Assembly: GCF_030409335.1 (NCBI RefSeq) | Contig: NZ_JAUFPN010000020.1 | Location: forward strand, 1 to 64,000 | Length of the DNA stretch: 64,000 nucleotides | Direction: 5' to 3' | Source: Paeniroseomonas aquatica | Lineage (GTDB): Bacteria; Pseudomonadota; Alphaproteobacteria; Acetobacterales; Acetobacteraceae | Shown: piece after piece, positions 9,223 to 18,093 of the stretch | Layout: every line of letters begins with the position of its first letter | Numbering within the stretch: position 1 is the first letter of the stretch | Translations under genes and position numbers: made by a program | The notes under the pieces: generated by a model | What the model saw: only the letters and a program-made list of their open reading frames with translations | What the model was told of the DNA's origin: nothing | Databases searched by the model: none

Positions 9223-10179
9223 ATGGTGAAGCTCGGCTACAAGCTGATGTCCGAGGAGCATGGCCCGAAGGCCCTGGTCCGGAACCTCCAGCGCGCCGAG
9301 GAGGCCGGCTTCGACTTCGCCGCCATCTCGGACCACTTCTCGCCCTGGATCGAGGAGCAGGGCCATGCCCCCCTCGCCTGGTCGGTGCTCGGCGCCCTCG
9401 CCCAGGCGACCAGCCGCATCGGGCTGATGACCGCGGTCACCTGCCCGATCCAGCGCTACCACCCCGCCATCATCGCCCAGGGCGCCGCGACCATCGGCCT
9501 CTTGAGCGACGACCGCTTCACCCTCGGCCTCGGCGCCGGGGAGCGGTTGAACGAGCATGTCACCGGCGCCGGCTGGCCCGGCACCGCCGAGCGGCACGAG
9601 CGGCTCTCGGAGGCGATCGAGATCATCCAGGGGCTGCTCGGCGCCGAGATCACCAACTATCGCGGCCAGCACTTCCAGCTCGACCATGCGAAGCTGTTCG
9701 ACCGGCCGGAGCGCAAGGTGCCGGTCATCCTCGCCGCCGGCGGCCCCGAGGCCGCCCGCATGGCCGCCCGCAAGTCCGAGGGGCTGATTGCCACCGAGCC
9801 GCGCCGCGACCTGATCGAGGCCTATCGCGGGGCCGGCGGCACCGGCCCCTGCTATGCCGAGGTCTCGGTCTGCTGGGCCGCCAGCGAGGCGGAGGCGCAG
9901 CGGACCGCGCACCACTACTTCCGCTGGTCGGTCACCGGCTGGCCGGTGCAGATGGAGCTGCCGAGCGTCGAGGCCTTCGCCGCCGCGACCAAGCACGTCA
10001 CGCCGGAGATGGTCGCCGAGAACGTCGCCTGCGGCCCCGATCCGTCGCGCTTCCTCGCCAACCTCGGCAAGTTCCGCGAGGCCGGCTTCGACCACCTGAT
10101 CCTGACCCAGGTCGGGCCGCAGCAGGCGGAGTTCATCGATTTCTTCCAGCGTGAACTGGCGCCGAAGCTGCGCGGCTGA
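9223..10179 (+). CDS. luciferase-like oxidoreductase, F420-type subgroup (TIGR03557-like)
   Basis: A 318-residue TIM-barrel flavin-dependent oxidoreductase of the luciferase-like superfamily. The opening MVKLGYKLMSEEHGP, the segment AAISDHFSPW and ERLNEHV.G..WP resemble the group that includes F420-dependent glucose-6-phosphate dehydrogenase. F420 is uncommon in alphaproteobacteria, so the cofactor (F420 or FMN) is open. I placed the start at 9223 because GGAGG lies eight bases upstream; an in-frame ATG at 9199 is less well supported. The gene ends at a hairpin shared with the convergent Gfo/Idh/MocA gene. Confidence 0.83.
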   Translation: MVKLGYKLMSEEHGPKALVRNLQRAEEAGFDFAAISDHFSPWIEEQGHAPLAWSVLGALAQATSRIGLMTAVTCPIQRYHPAIIAQGAATIGLLSDDRFTLGLGAGERLNEHVTGAGWPGTAERHERLSEAIEIIQGLLGAEITNYRGQHFQLDHAKLFDRPERKVPVILAAGGPEAARMAARKSEGLIATEPRRDLIEAYRGAGGTGPCYAEVSVCWAASEAEAQRTAHHYFRWSVTGWPVQMELPSVEAFAAATKHVTPEMVAENVACGPDPSRFLANLGKFREAGFDHLILTQVGPQQAEFIDFFQRELAPKLRG

Positions 10180-10187
10180 CGCCACCC

Positions 10188-10212
10188 GGGGAGGCCGCGG
10201 CGCGGCCTCCCC
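10188..10212. terminator. bidirectional hairpin between convergent genes
   Basis: GGGGAGGCCGCG at 10188-10199 is followed by its exact complement CGCGGCCTCCCC at 10201-10212. It lies eight bases after one stop codon and nine before the other, so it could end transcripts from both sides. There is no T-tract. Confidence 0.6.
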
Positions 10213-10221
10213 ATCCGTGCA

Positions 10222-11496
10222 TCAGGCCGGCTCGGGACCGCGCGGCGGCTTCGCCGGCTGCTCCAGGCGCACCGGTACCCGCTCCGCGGCGGAGCGGTAG
10301 ATCGCCTCCATGATGATCTGGTCCTGCAGCCCTTCCTCGCCCGGGGTATGCGGCACCCGGCCGTCGCGGACGCAGGCGGCGAAGTGGTCGATCTCCAGCG
10401 CGAACTGGTTCCGCGGGCGGATGAGCCGCTCCTCCCGCGCCGGCGACTGGCCCTCGCGCCGCTCCACCACCAGCCGCTGGCCGCGGTAGGCGAAGGCATC
10501 CGGCATCTCGATCCCGCCGGCCTCCATGTGCAGCCGCAGCGACTTCGACTGGAAGGCGCCGTAGCTCGAGAGGCAATTGGCGACCAGCCCGGAGGGGAAG
10601 CGCAGCAGGAAGGAGACGCTCTCCTCCACCTCGCGGAAGCGCTCGTCGCCGGGCGGTGTGGCGATGGTGGCGAAGACCTCCTCCGGCTCCTCCCCCGACA
10701 TGAAGCGCGCCGAATTTAGGCAATAGAGCCCGATGTCCGGCAAGGCCCCGCCGCCGGCCAGCCGCTTGCTGTAGCGCCACTGCGGCCCCGGCCCATTGGC
10801 CTGCAGGTTGGTCGCTTCGATGAAGCGCAGCCGCCCGAGCCTGCCCCCCTGCACCAGCGCCCGGGCGGCACGGTTATAGGGCTCGTACTGACAGCGGTAG
10901 GCGACCATCAGCCGGACCTTGGCCTCGGCGCAGGCGGCGATCATCTCGCGGCATTCGCGGGCCGAATTGGCCATCGGCTTCTCGGTCAGCACGTGCTTGC
11001 CGATGGCCGCGGCGCGCAGGGTGAACTCGTGATGCATCGCATTCGGCAAGGCGATGTAGACCGCCTGCACCGCCGGGTTGTCGCGCAGCCGCTCGAAATC
11101 CTCGTAGCCGTGCACCGCCGTCTCGGGGATGCCGTATTGCGCCGCGACCAGCCGCGCCTTCTCCGGGCTGCCGCTGACCAGCGCCACCGGACGGGCCGAG
11201 CGGCATTCGGCGAAGGCCGGCAGCACCTCCTCCAGCGCGATGCGGCCGAGGGCGATGATGGCGAAGCCGATGCGCTCGCCGGGAGGCAGCGGCTGCGGCG
11301 GCGCGCCGCCCGGCGGCTCCACCGGGGATCGCCAATTCGGGAATTCCACCTTGCCGTCGGTGACGCCGCCGGCGTCGATCGGCGACGGCGGCGGATAGCC
11401 GGGCACGCCGGCCGCCCCGGTGGCGATGGCGGCCCCGGCCAGGCCGCCGGCGCGGATCAGGCCGCGCCGGGTCGGGGGATCGGAATCAGCAGGCAT
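10222..11496 (-). CDS. Gfo/Idh/MocA-family oxidoreductase with Tat signal
   Basis: A 424-residue NAD(P)-dependent sugar or polyol oxidoreductase of the glucose-fructose oxidoreductase family. Residues 9-33 read as a twin-arginine signal (TRRGLIRAGG then an Ala/Gly hydrophobic run), so the protein is probably exported folded, as GFOR itself is. The Rossmann part has FAIIALGRIALEEVLPAF, and the family Lys is in TEKPMANS (Lys173). The substrate-binding alpha/beta domain follows the EKP motif and is of normal length. An exported enzyme would need tightly bound NADP, as in GFOR; this is inference. It lies 60 bp after the Rieske-FAD reductase gene on the same strand. Confidence 0.87.
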   Translation of the reverse strand: MPADSDPPTRRGLIRAGGLAGAAIATGAAGVPGYPPPSPIDAGGVTDGKVEFPNWRSPVEPPGGAPPQPLPPGERIGFAIIALGRIALEEVLPAFAECRSARPVALVSGSPEKARLVAAQYGIPETAVHGYEDFERLRDNPAVQAVYIALPNAMHHEFTLRAAAIGKHVLTEKPMANSARECREMIAACAEAKVRLMVAYRCQYEPYNRAARALVQGGRLGRLRFIEATNLQANGPGPQWRYSKRLAGGGALPDIGLYCLNSARFMSGEEPEEVFATIATPPGDERFREVEESVSFLLRFPSGLVANCLSSYGAFQSKSLRLHMEAGGIEMPDAFAYRGQRLVVERREGQSPAREERLIRPRNQFALEIDHFAACVRDGRVPHTPGEEGLQDQIIMEAIYRSAAERVPVRLEQPAKPPRGPEPA

Positions 11497-11556
11497 GGGG
11501 AGGTCCTTCCGCGGGGGGTCTCCCCTGCGAACGGGCCGCCCGGCTGCGGGTTGCCG

Positions 11557-13083
11557 CTAGGGCCCGGGCTCCAGCGCCGCCTCCATGGCCTGCTCGGTAC
11601 GAAGATTGTCAAGGTCCCGGTCGACAGTCGCCGTGGCCAGCATCCGCCCCTCCCGGCGGTAGCGGACCACTGCCCGCCGGGCCGCCACCTCGCCTTCCAC
11701 CGCGATCTCGTCCCAGGACGGGGCATGGCCGATCATGCCGATGTTGAGCGCGTCGAAATGCCGGCTCCAGAAGAAGGGGACCACGTCGAAGGGCTTCCGC
11801 CGCCCCAGCATGTTCAGCGCCGCCACCTGCCCCATGCGCTGAGCGACCACCCAATGCTCGACCCGGATGCGCTCGCCGCTGTGCGGATCGGGCCAGCGGG
11901 CCACGTCGCCGGCGGCGAATATCGTCGGCGCGCTGGTCTCGAGGTACTCGTCCACCAGCAGCCCATCCTCGGTCCTGATCCCCGCCGCCTCGGCCAGGGC
12001 GGTACGCGGGGTGACCCCGGCGCCGATCACCACGAGGTCCGCCACCAGCACCTCGCCGCCCTCCAGCACCACGCCGGTCGCGCCGAGCGAGGCGACCTTC
12101 GCGCCCAGCCGGAACACCACGCCCTTCGCCTCGTGCTCCCGCCGCACCAGCGCCGAGAGGTCCGGGCCCAAAATCCTGGCCAGCGGCTCGGCCTCCGGCG
12201 CGACGACGGTTACCCGCAGGCCGCGCTCGCGCAGCGCCGCCGCCACCTCCAGCCCGATGAAGCCGGCACCGACCAGCACCGCCGTCCGCGCCGCCGCCGA
12301 CCGCTGGATGATGGCCCGGCAGTCCCGCGCGGTGCGCAGCACCAGCACCGCGGGGTCGGCCGCGCCGGGCAGCTTCGGCCGCACCGGCTCCGCCCCGGTC
12401 GCCAGCAGCAACCGGTCGAAGGGCAGCACCTCGCCGCCGGCCAGGTGCAGCCGCTGGCGCGCGGCATCGATCCGGGTGGCGGTGATGCCGAGCCGCAGCT
12501 CGATGCCGCTGGCCTCGTAGAACCCGTCCGGCCGCAGCGGCAGCCCAGCCTCCGGCACCCGCCCGATCAGGTAGTCCTTCGAGAGCAGGGTCCGGTCGTA
12601 GGGCTGTTCGGTGTCGTCGCTCAGGAGCGTGACCGTCCCGCCGAAGCCCTCCCGCCGCAGCCGCTCGGCCGCGGCGAAGCCGGCCGCGCCGCCGCCGAGG
12701 ATGACGATCCGCCCCGGCGCCCCGGCGCCGATGCCGCGCGGCGGCGGCGGCGGCAGCCTCTCGGTCACCCAGATCCGGTCGCCGTCGCGCTCGACGTGCC
12801 AGGTGCCCAGCGCGTCGAAGGCCGGGGCCGCCAGGGCCTCGCCGCTGCGCAGGCTGAAGCAGGCGTGGTGCCAGGGGCAGCGGATGGTCTCGCCGACCGC
12901 CAGCCCATCCACCAGCGGCGCGCCGAGATGCGGGCAGGTGGCGCCGACCGCGAAGACCGCCTCGCCGCGGCGGACCAGCAGCACCGCCTCCGCGCCGACC
13001 CGGCCCGCGACCATGCCCTTCGCCGACAGGGCGGCGAACGACACCCCCTGCGTCAGATCCGGTCCCTTGTCGTCTTTGCCCAT
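11557..13083 (-). CDS. Rieske-type ferredoxin fused to FAD-dependent NAD(P)H reductase
   Basis: A 508-residue AIF-like fusion. The N-terminal 100 residues are a Rieske [2Fe-2S] domain with ligands Cys50/His52 in ATCPHLGAP and Cys69/His72 in RCPWHHACF. After a Pro-rich linker comes a two-dinucleotide-domain reductase with ILGGGAAGFAAAERL near residue 130, SDDTEQPYDRTLLSKDYL, and an FAD-binding segment IFAAGDVARWPD near 400. Such proteins pass electrons between NAD(P)H and iron-sulfur partners. The start has GGAGG six bases upstream. It is 74 bp downstream of the E1-like gene on the same strand, so the two may be co-transcribed. Confidence 0.88.
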   Translation of the reverse strand: MGKDDKGPDLTQGVSFAALSAKGMVAGRVGAEAVLLVRRGEAVFAVGATCPHLGAPLVDGLAVGETIRCPWHHACFSLRSGEALAAPAFDALGTWHVERDGDRIWVTERLPPPPPRGIGAGAPGRIVILGGGAAGFAAAERLRREGFGGTVTLLSDDTEQPYDRTLLSKDYLIGRVPEAGLPLRPDGFYEASGIELRLGITATRIDAARQRLHLAGGEVLPFDRLLLATGAEPVRPKLPGAADPAVLVLRTARDCRAIIQRSAAARTAVLVGAGFIGLEVAAALRERGLRVTVVAPEAEPLARILGPDLSALVRREHEAKGVVFRLGAKVASLGATGVVLEGGEVLVADLVVIGAGVTPRTALAEAAGIRTEDGLLVDEYLETSAPTIFAAGDVARWPDPHSGERIRVEHWVVAQRMGQVAALNMLGRRKPFDVVPFFWSRHFDALNIGMIGHAPSWDEIAVEGEVAARRAVVRYRREGRMLATATVDRDLDNLRTEQAMEAALEPGP

Positions 13084-13141
13084 TCAAGCCTCCGGAAGAA
13101 CAACACCGCCCAGGCGCTGCCGTTCCGGCTTGGCCCGCCCA

Positions 13142-13166
13142 GCGCTACCCCAAGGCGCTACCCCAA
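13142..13166. repeat. tandem 13-bp duplication at the end of the E1-like gene
   Basis: GCGCTACCCCAA occurs at 13142-13153 and again at 13155-13166. The second copy contains the stop codon of the E1-like gene, so the gene end has been tandemly duplicated without changing the protein. Confidence 0.7.
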
Positions 13167-15554
13167 AAGGGCCTGGGCGCAGGCATCCAGGATGCTGTCG
13201 GTATCGAGGCCGTATTCCCGGTAGAGGTCGGGGATGTCGCCGGACTGGCCGAAGTGGTCGACGCCGAGCGGCACCACCTTCTGCCCGCGCACCGCGCCCA
13301 GCCAGGCATGCGCCGCCGGATGGCCGTCGAGTATCGTGACGATCGCCGCATCGGCCGCCAGCGGCGCCAGCAGCTCCTCCACCCAGCTCGGCGCGCCGAA
13401 GCCGCCGCGGGCCTTGCGCTTGGACTCGAGCCAGCCGGCATGCAGCCGGTCCGGGCTGGTGATGCAGAGCAGCCCGGCGCCGGGCTCCTCGGTCCGCAGC
13501 TCCTCGAAGGCGGCGATCGCCTCGGGCGCCACTGGCCCCTGGAAGGCGATGGCGATGCGGGCGCCCGCGGCGGGCGCCACCATCCAGTGGCCGCCGGCGA
13601 TCACCGCCGCCGGGTCCAGGCTGCGGGCCGGCTGCTCCAGCCCGCGGGTCGAGAGCCGCAGCCAGACCGCGCTGCCGTCCGGCTTTTGCATGTGCTCGAA
13701 GCCCCAGCGCATCAGGATGCTGAGCTCATCCGCATAGGTCGGCTCGTAGCTGGCCAGCCGGTCCTGGGCGATGCCGATCAGCGGCGTGTTCACCGACTGG
13801 TGCTGGCCGCCCTCCGGGGCGAGGGTCAGGCCGGAGGGGGTACTGACCAGCATGAAGCGGGCATCCTGGTAGCAGGCATAGATCAGCGCATCGAGGCCGC
13901 GGTTGACGAAGGGGTCGTAGACCGTGCCCACCGGCAGCAGCCGCGCGCCATAGAGCGAATGCGACAGGCCGAGCGCCGACATCAGCAGGAAGAGGTTCTG
14001 CTCGGCGATGCCGAGCTCGATGTGCTGGCCCTCCGGCGACATGCCCCAGCGCTGCGCCGAAGCCAGCTTGGCATCGCGGAAGACGTCGTTCTTCAGGTGC
14101 CGGTCGAAGACGCCGCGGCGGTTCACCCAGGCCCCGAGGTTGGTCGAGACGGTGACGTCGGGGCTGGTGGTGACGATGCGGCTGGCGATGGCGGCCGAGG
14201 CCCCCTGCCCGCGCCCGAGCTCGGCCAGCACCTCGCCGAAGGCCGCCTGGGTCGAGAGCTTGCGCCCGGCCGGCACCTTGGGGCGGGGGAAGTTCTCCGG
14301 CACCGGCACCACCGGGCTGTCCAGCCGGCGGCCCTCGGCGGCGATCGGGGTGGCGAAGGGCACGCTGTCGATGAAGGCCTGCAGCTCGGCCTCGGGGATG
14401 TCGAGGCCGGTGAAGCGATCCCATTCGGCGCCGTCGGGAATGCCCATCTCGGCCTTGAAGCCAATCATCTGCTCGCGGCTCATGAGCCCGGAGTGGTTGT
14501 CCTTGTGGCCGGCAAACGGCAGGCCCATGCCCTTGATGGTATAGGCGATGAAGCAGGTCGGCTGGTCGCCGGCGGCATCCTGGGCGCGGAAGGCCTCCAG
14601 CAGCGTCGCCACGTCATGGCCGCCGAGGTTGGTCATCAGCGCGCCCAGCTCCTCGTCGGAGAGCGGGTCGATGATGGCGCGGATGCCCTCGATGCGGCCG
14701 AGGTCGGTCAGCAGCACCGCCCGCCAGGCGGCGCCGCCCTGGAAGGTCAGCGCCGAGTACAGGCTGTTCGGGCAGTCGTCGATCCAGCGGCGGAGGTGGT
14801 CGCCATCCTCGCGGGCGAAGGCCGCCTCCAGCTTGCGGCCGTACTTCAGGGTGACGACGTTCCAGCCCATGTCGCGGAACAGGCCCTCGATCCGGCCGAA
14901 GAGCCGGTCCTGCACCACGCTGTCGAGGCTCTGGCGGTTGTAGTCGATGATCCACCAGACATCGCGGACGTCGTGCTTCCAGCCCTCCAGCAGGGCCTCG
15001 TAGATGTTGCCCTCGTCCAGCTCGGCATCGCCGACGATGGCGATATGGCGGCCCGGGGCGATGTCCTCGCGGCCCAGCCCATGCAGCCGGACATAGTCCT
15101 GCACCAGCGCGCCGAAGCTGGTCAGCGCCACGCCGAGGCCGACCGAGCCGGTGGAGAAATCCACCTCGGCGCCATCTTTGACACGGCTCGGGTAGGGCTG
15201 GATGCCGCCGAATTGCCGCAGCGTCGCCAGCTTCTCCTTGGTCTGCCGGCCGAACAGGTAGTTCACCGCATGGAAGACCGGGCCGGCATGCGGCTTCACC
15301 GCCAGCCGGTCCTGCGGCTTCAGGATCTCGAAGTAGAGCGCCGTCATGATCGAGATGACCGAGGCACAGGAGGCCTGGTGCCCGCCGACCTTCAGCCCGT
15401 CCCGGTTCGGCCGGACATGGTTGGCATGGTGGATCATCCAGGCCGAGAGCCAGAGCAGCTTGCGCTCGATGGCATGCATCCGGCGCAGCCGCTCGGGCTC
15501 GGCCTGGCGGTCGGCCTGCACGAGGTTGGCCCCGTTGCTCGTCACGATGTTCAT
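13158..15554 (-). CDS. AceE-like homodimeric 2-oxoacid dehydrogenase E1 / transketolase-like enzyme
   Basis: A 798-residue thiamine-diphosphate enzyme related to homodimeric pyruvate dehydrogenase E1. The ThDP/Mg motif is GDAELDEGNIYEAL (175-188) ending in the metal-ligand region IIDYN (Asn206). His-rich segments HHANH, GGHQASCAS and FHAVNYLFG line the predicted active site, and the C-terminal half carries the pyrimidine-binding ELGIAEQN. At 798 residues it is about 90 shorter than E. coli AceE (about 887). No E2 or E3 gene lies nearby; instead a Rieske-FAD reductase follows. It may be a lone E1 with another electron acceptor. The precise substrate is unknown. Confidence 0.82.
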   Translation of the reverse strand: MNIVTSNGANLVQADRQAEPERLRRMHAIERKLLWLSAWMIHHANHVRPNRDGLKVGGHQASCASVISIMTALYFEILKPQDRLAVKPHAGPVFHAVNYLFGRQTKEKLATLRQFGGIQPYPSRVKDGAEVDFSTGSVGLGVALTSFGALVQDYVRLHGLGREDIAPGRHIAIVGDAELDEGNIYEALLEGWKHDVRDVWWIIDYNRQSLDSVVQDRLFGRIEGLFRDMGWNVVTLKYGRKLEAAFAREDGDHLRRWIDDCPNSLYSALTFQGGAAWRAVLLTDLGRIEGIRAIIDPLSDEELGALMTNLGGHDVATLLEAFRAQDAAGDQPTCFIAYTIKGMGLPFAGHKDNHSGLMSREQMIGFKAEMGIPDGAEWDRFTGLDIPEAELQAFIDSVPFATPIAAEGRRLDSPVVPVPENFPRPKVPAGRKLSTQAAFGEVLAELGRGQGASAAIASRIVTTSPDVTVSTNLGAWVNRRGVFDRHLKNDVFRDAKLASAQRWGMSPEGQHIELGIAEQNLFLLMSALGLSHSLYGARLLPVGTVYDPFVNRGLDALIYACYQDARFMLVSTPSGLTLAPEGGQHQSVNTPLIGIAQDRLASYEPTYADELSILMRWGFEHMQKPDGSAVWLRLSTRGLEQPARSLDPAAVIAGGHWMVAPAAGARIAIAFQGPVAPEAIAAFEELRTEEPGAGLLCITSPDRLHAGWLESKRKARGGFGAPSWVEELLAPLAADAAIVTILDGHPAAHAWLGAVRGQKVVPLGVDHFGQSGDIPDLYREYGLDTDSILDACAQALLG

Positions 15555-15761
15555 TCAGGCCACTCCCGCAATACTGGACGCCGCATCTGGCCCGGGAGGG
15601 CACCCGCCGGCAAGGGCCGGCGGCGCGCCCGGGACCGGCCCGCCGGCGTATCCCGCCGGCCACGCCGGCACCTGCGAGTGCTCCGCACACGCATTCGTGG
15701 GAGGCGCGGGGCCCTTTAGGCCGCCCCGGGGTGCAGACGCCGCGCTTCCATTCCCCTCCAT

Positions 15762-17987
15762 ATGGGCCGCGCTCACCCCGGGAAAGGGAATGGTTTGGCC
15801 AGGCATGTCGCGGCTAGGATGGCGCCGGATCTGGCCGGCTCGCCAGCAACCGGCAAGCCGGGCACCGGGGGGCTGCTGTTCCGCTCGCGGCGGCTGACCC
15901 TCGCGGTCTTCGGCCTGCCGCTGCTGCTGCTGCTGGCCGGCGGCTGGATGTCCTGGCGCGCGGTCTGGCGCCAGGCGGCGAGCGACATGCTGCATTCCGC
16001 CGACGCCTCGGCCGAGCTCGCCCTGCGGGTGCTGGAGAGCCAGCAGCTCATGGTCGAGCGGCTGAACGACCTGGTGCGCGGCCTGAGCGATGCCGAGATC
16101 CGCGCCCGCGAGCCCGAGCTGCACGCCCGCCTCGCCACGCTGCTCGAAGGCCTGCCGCTGCTCGTCACCGGCTACCTGCTGGACCGCGAGGGGATGCCGC
16201 TGCTCAGTGGCAACGTCATGCCGGTGCCGCACGACATGCGCTTCGGCGACCGGGACTTCTTCGCCGGGCTGCGCGCGCCCGGGGCGCCGCGGACCTTCGT
16301 CGGCCAGGTCTACCAGGGCCGGGTCGACGGCGCGCTCTTCTTCGCGGTCGCGCAGCGGCGCAGCGGCAGCGGCAATCCGCCGGCCGCGGACGGCTTCGAC
16401 GGCGTGGTCAACATCTCGGTGGACCCGGCGGCGATCGGCGAGGGCCTGGCCCGGCTCCTCGCCGCGCCGCAGGACACGGTGGCGATGATCCGCCGCGACG
16501 GCACCATCCTGGCCCGGGTGCCGGTGCTGCGGCGGCCGGGCCAGGAGCTGCGGCCCGACAACCCGCTGCGCGCGGCGATGCAGGCGGGCAGCCCGCGCGG
16601 GGTGACCACCGGCATCTCCGCCGTCGACGGGGTCTGGCGGCTGACGGCCTACCGGCAGCTCGAGGGCTGGCCGGTCTATGCCGCCGCCGGGCGCAGCCGC
16701 GGCGCGATCCTGTTCGAATGGGCCTCGTTGATGGCGCTGCAGCTGGCGATCGCGGTGCCGGCCCTGGTGGCGCTGCTGGCGCTGGGCCGGCTGGCGGTGG
16801 AGCGGGCCCGGCGGGACGCGACGGACCGCGCCGCCCTGGCCGAGAATGCGGTGCGCTCGGCCGCCGCGGCGGCGCTGCGCGCGAGCGAGGCGCGCTACCG
16901 GACCCTGAGCGAGGTCGCCGCCGACGTGGTCTGGTCGCGCCTCGACACCGGCGCCATGGCGGCGCCGCAGCCGAGCTGGGAGGCCTTCACCGGCCAGACG
17001 CCCTCGCAGTACCGCGGCTTCGGCTGGCAGGATGCGATCCATCCGGCCGACCGGGAGGCGGCGGCCGAGCGCTGGCAGGCGGCGACGGTGGCTGGCCGCA
17101 GCTACGCCGCGGAGCTGCGGCTGCGGCACCGCGACGGCGGCTGGCGGCACTGCCTGGTCCGCGCCGCCCCGGTCCCGGAGGCGCCCGGGGCGGATGCCCC
17201 GGTGGAGGATGCGCTGGCGCCGGGTGCCCCGGAGGGCCGGCCGCGGCTCTGGGTCGGGGCGCATATCGACGTCACCCCGCTGCGCGAGGCCGAGTCGCGG
17301 CAACGCTTCCTGATGCAGGAGATCGACCACCGGGCGAAGAACGCGCTGTCGGTGGTGCAGGCGGTGATCCGGCTGACCCGGGCGGGCAGCCGGCAGGACT
17401 TCGTCACCGCGGTCGAGGGCCGGGTCGCGGCGCTGGCCCGGGCCCAGACCGTGCTGGCGCGCGGCCGCTGGGCCGGGGCCGACCTGCGGGTGCTGCTGGA
17501 GGGCGAGCTGGCCCCCTTCCTCGCCCCGCCCCAGGGCGCCGGCACCCTGCGCGGCCCGCTGGTCGAGCTGGAGGGCCCGCGGGTCTTCATCGTCCCGACC
17601 GCGGCGCAGCCGCTGTCCATGGCGGTGCATGAGCTGGCGACCAATGCGGTGAAGCATGGCGCGCTGGCGGTGCCGGAAGGCCGGGTGCTGGTGAGCTGGC
17701 TGCTGGATGCCGCGGCCGGGCAGCTGCGGCTGCACTGGACCGAGACCGGCGGCCCGCCGGTGCCCGGCGCGCCCAACCAGCGCGGCTTCGGCACCCGCGT
17801 CCTCGACACCACCCTGCGGCACCAGCTCGGCGGCCATGCCGAGCTGCGCTGGGGGGCCGACGGGCTGCGCTGCACCGTGACGGTGCCGCTGGCCCGCGTC
17901 CTCGGCGAGACGGACGCGGCCGGCAGCCCCGCGGAGCCGGCGCTCGCCACCGCCGGGCCGGACCGCCCGGATGGCGGCCCGGCCTGA
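15762..17987 (+). CDS. HWE-family sensor histidine kinase with Cache-like and PAS domains
   Basis: A membrane histidine kinase of about 741 residues. A first transmembrane helix (about 45-64) is followed by a periplasmic Cache-like sensor region to about 315, a second helix near 318-345, a PAS/PAC unit near 370-510, and an HWE kinase core. The phospho-acceptor His is in QEIDHRAKNAL near residue 523, the N box is HELATNAVKHGAL, and the name-giving HWTETGGPPV follows. HWE kinases often feed stress or light pathways in alphaproteobacteria. The start is uncertain: neither 15762 nor the in-frame ATG at 15819 has a good ribosome-binding site. It is divergent from the E1-like gene. Confidence 0.87.
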   Translation: MGRAHPGKGNGLARHVAARMAPDLAGSPATGKPGTGGLLFRSRRLTLAVFGLPLLLLLAGGWMSWRAVWRQAASDMLHSADASAELALRVLESQQLMVERLNDLVRGLSDAEIRAREPELHARLATLLEGLPLLVTGYLLDREGMPLLSGNVMPVPHDMRFGDRDFFAGLRAPGAPRTFVGQVYQGRVDGALFFAVAQRRSGSGNPPAADGFDGVVNISVDPAAIGEGLARLLAAPQDTVAMIRRDGTILARVPVLRRPGQELRPDNPLRAAMQAGSPRGVTTGISAVDGVWRLTAYRQLEGWPVYAAAGRSRGAILFEWASLMALQLAIAVPALVALLALGRLAVERARRDATDRAALAENAVRSAAAAALRASEARYRTLSEVAADVVWSRLDTGAMAAPQPSWEAFTGQTPSQYRGFGWQDAIHPADREAAAERWQAATVAGRSYAAELRLRHRDGGWRHCLVRAAPVPEAPGADAPVEDALAPGAPEGRPRLWVGAHIDVTPLREAESRQRFLMQEIDHRAKNALSVVQAVIRLTRAGSRQDFVTAVEGRVAALARAQTVLARGRWAGADLRVLLEGELAPFLAPPQGAGTLRGPLVELEGPRVFIVPTAAQPLSMAVHELATNAVKHGALAVPEGRVLVSWLLDAAAGQLRLHWTETGGPPVPGAPNQRGFGTRVLDTTLRHQLGGHAELRWGADGLRCTVTVPLARVLGETDAAGSPAEPALATAGPDRPDGGPA

Positions 17988-18093
17988 TCCCGCGGGGCGG
18001 CCGCCGGTTGCGGCCGCGTCGCGGTTTGGGCAGGGTGTCCGGGCGGGTTGCCTCCCCGGGCCGTCCGACCGCCGGAGAGCGACAGGCCGCCCC

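Noticed and set aside
13158-15554. Annotation of the ThDP enzyme as ordinary transketolase or DXP synthase.
   Set aside because: Its length, the GDAELDEG motif and the overall order fit the homodimeric AceE-type E1 better than transketolase (about 660 residues) or DXS (about 640).
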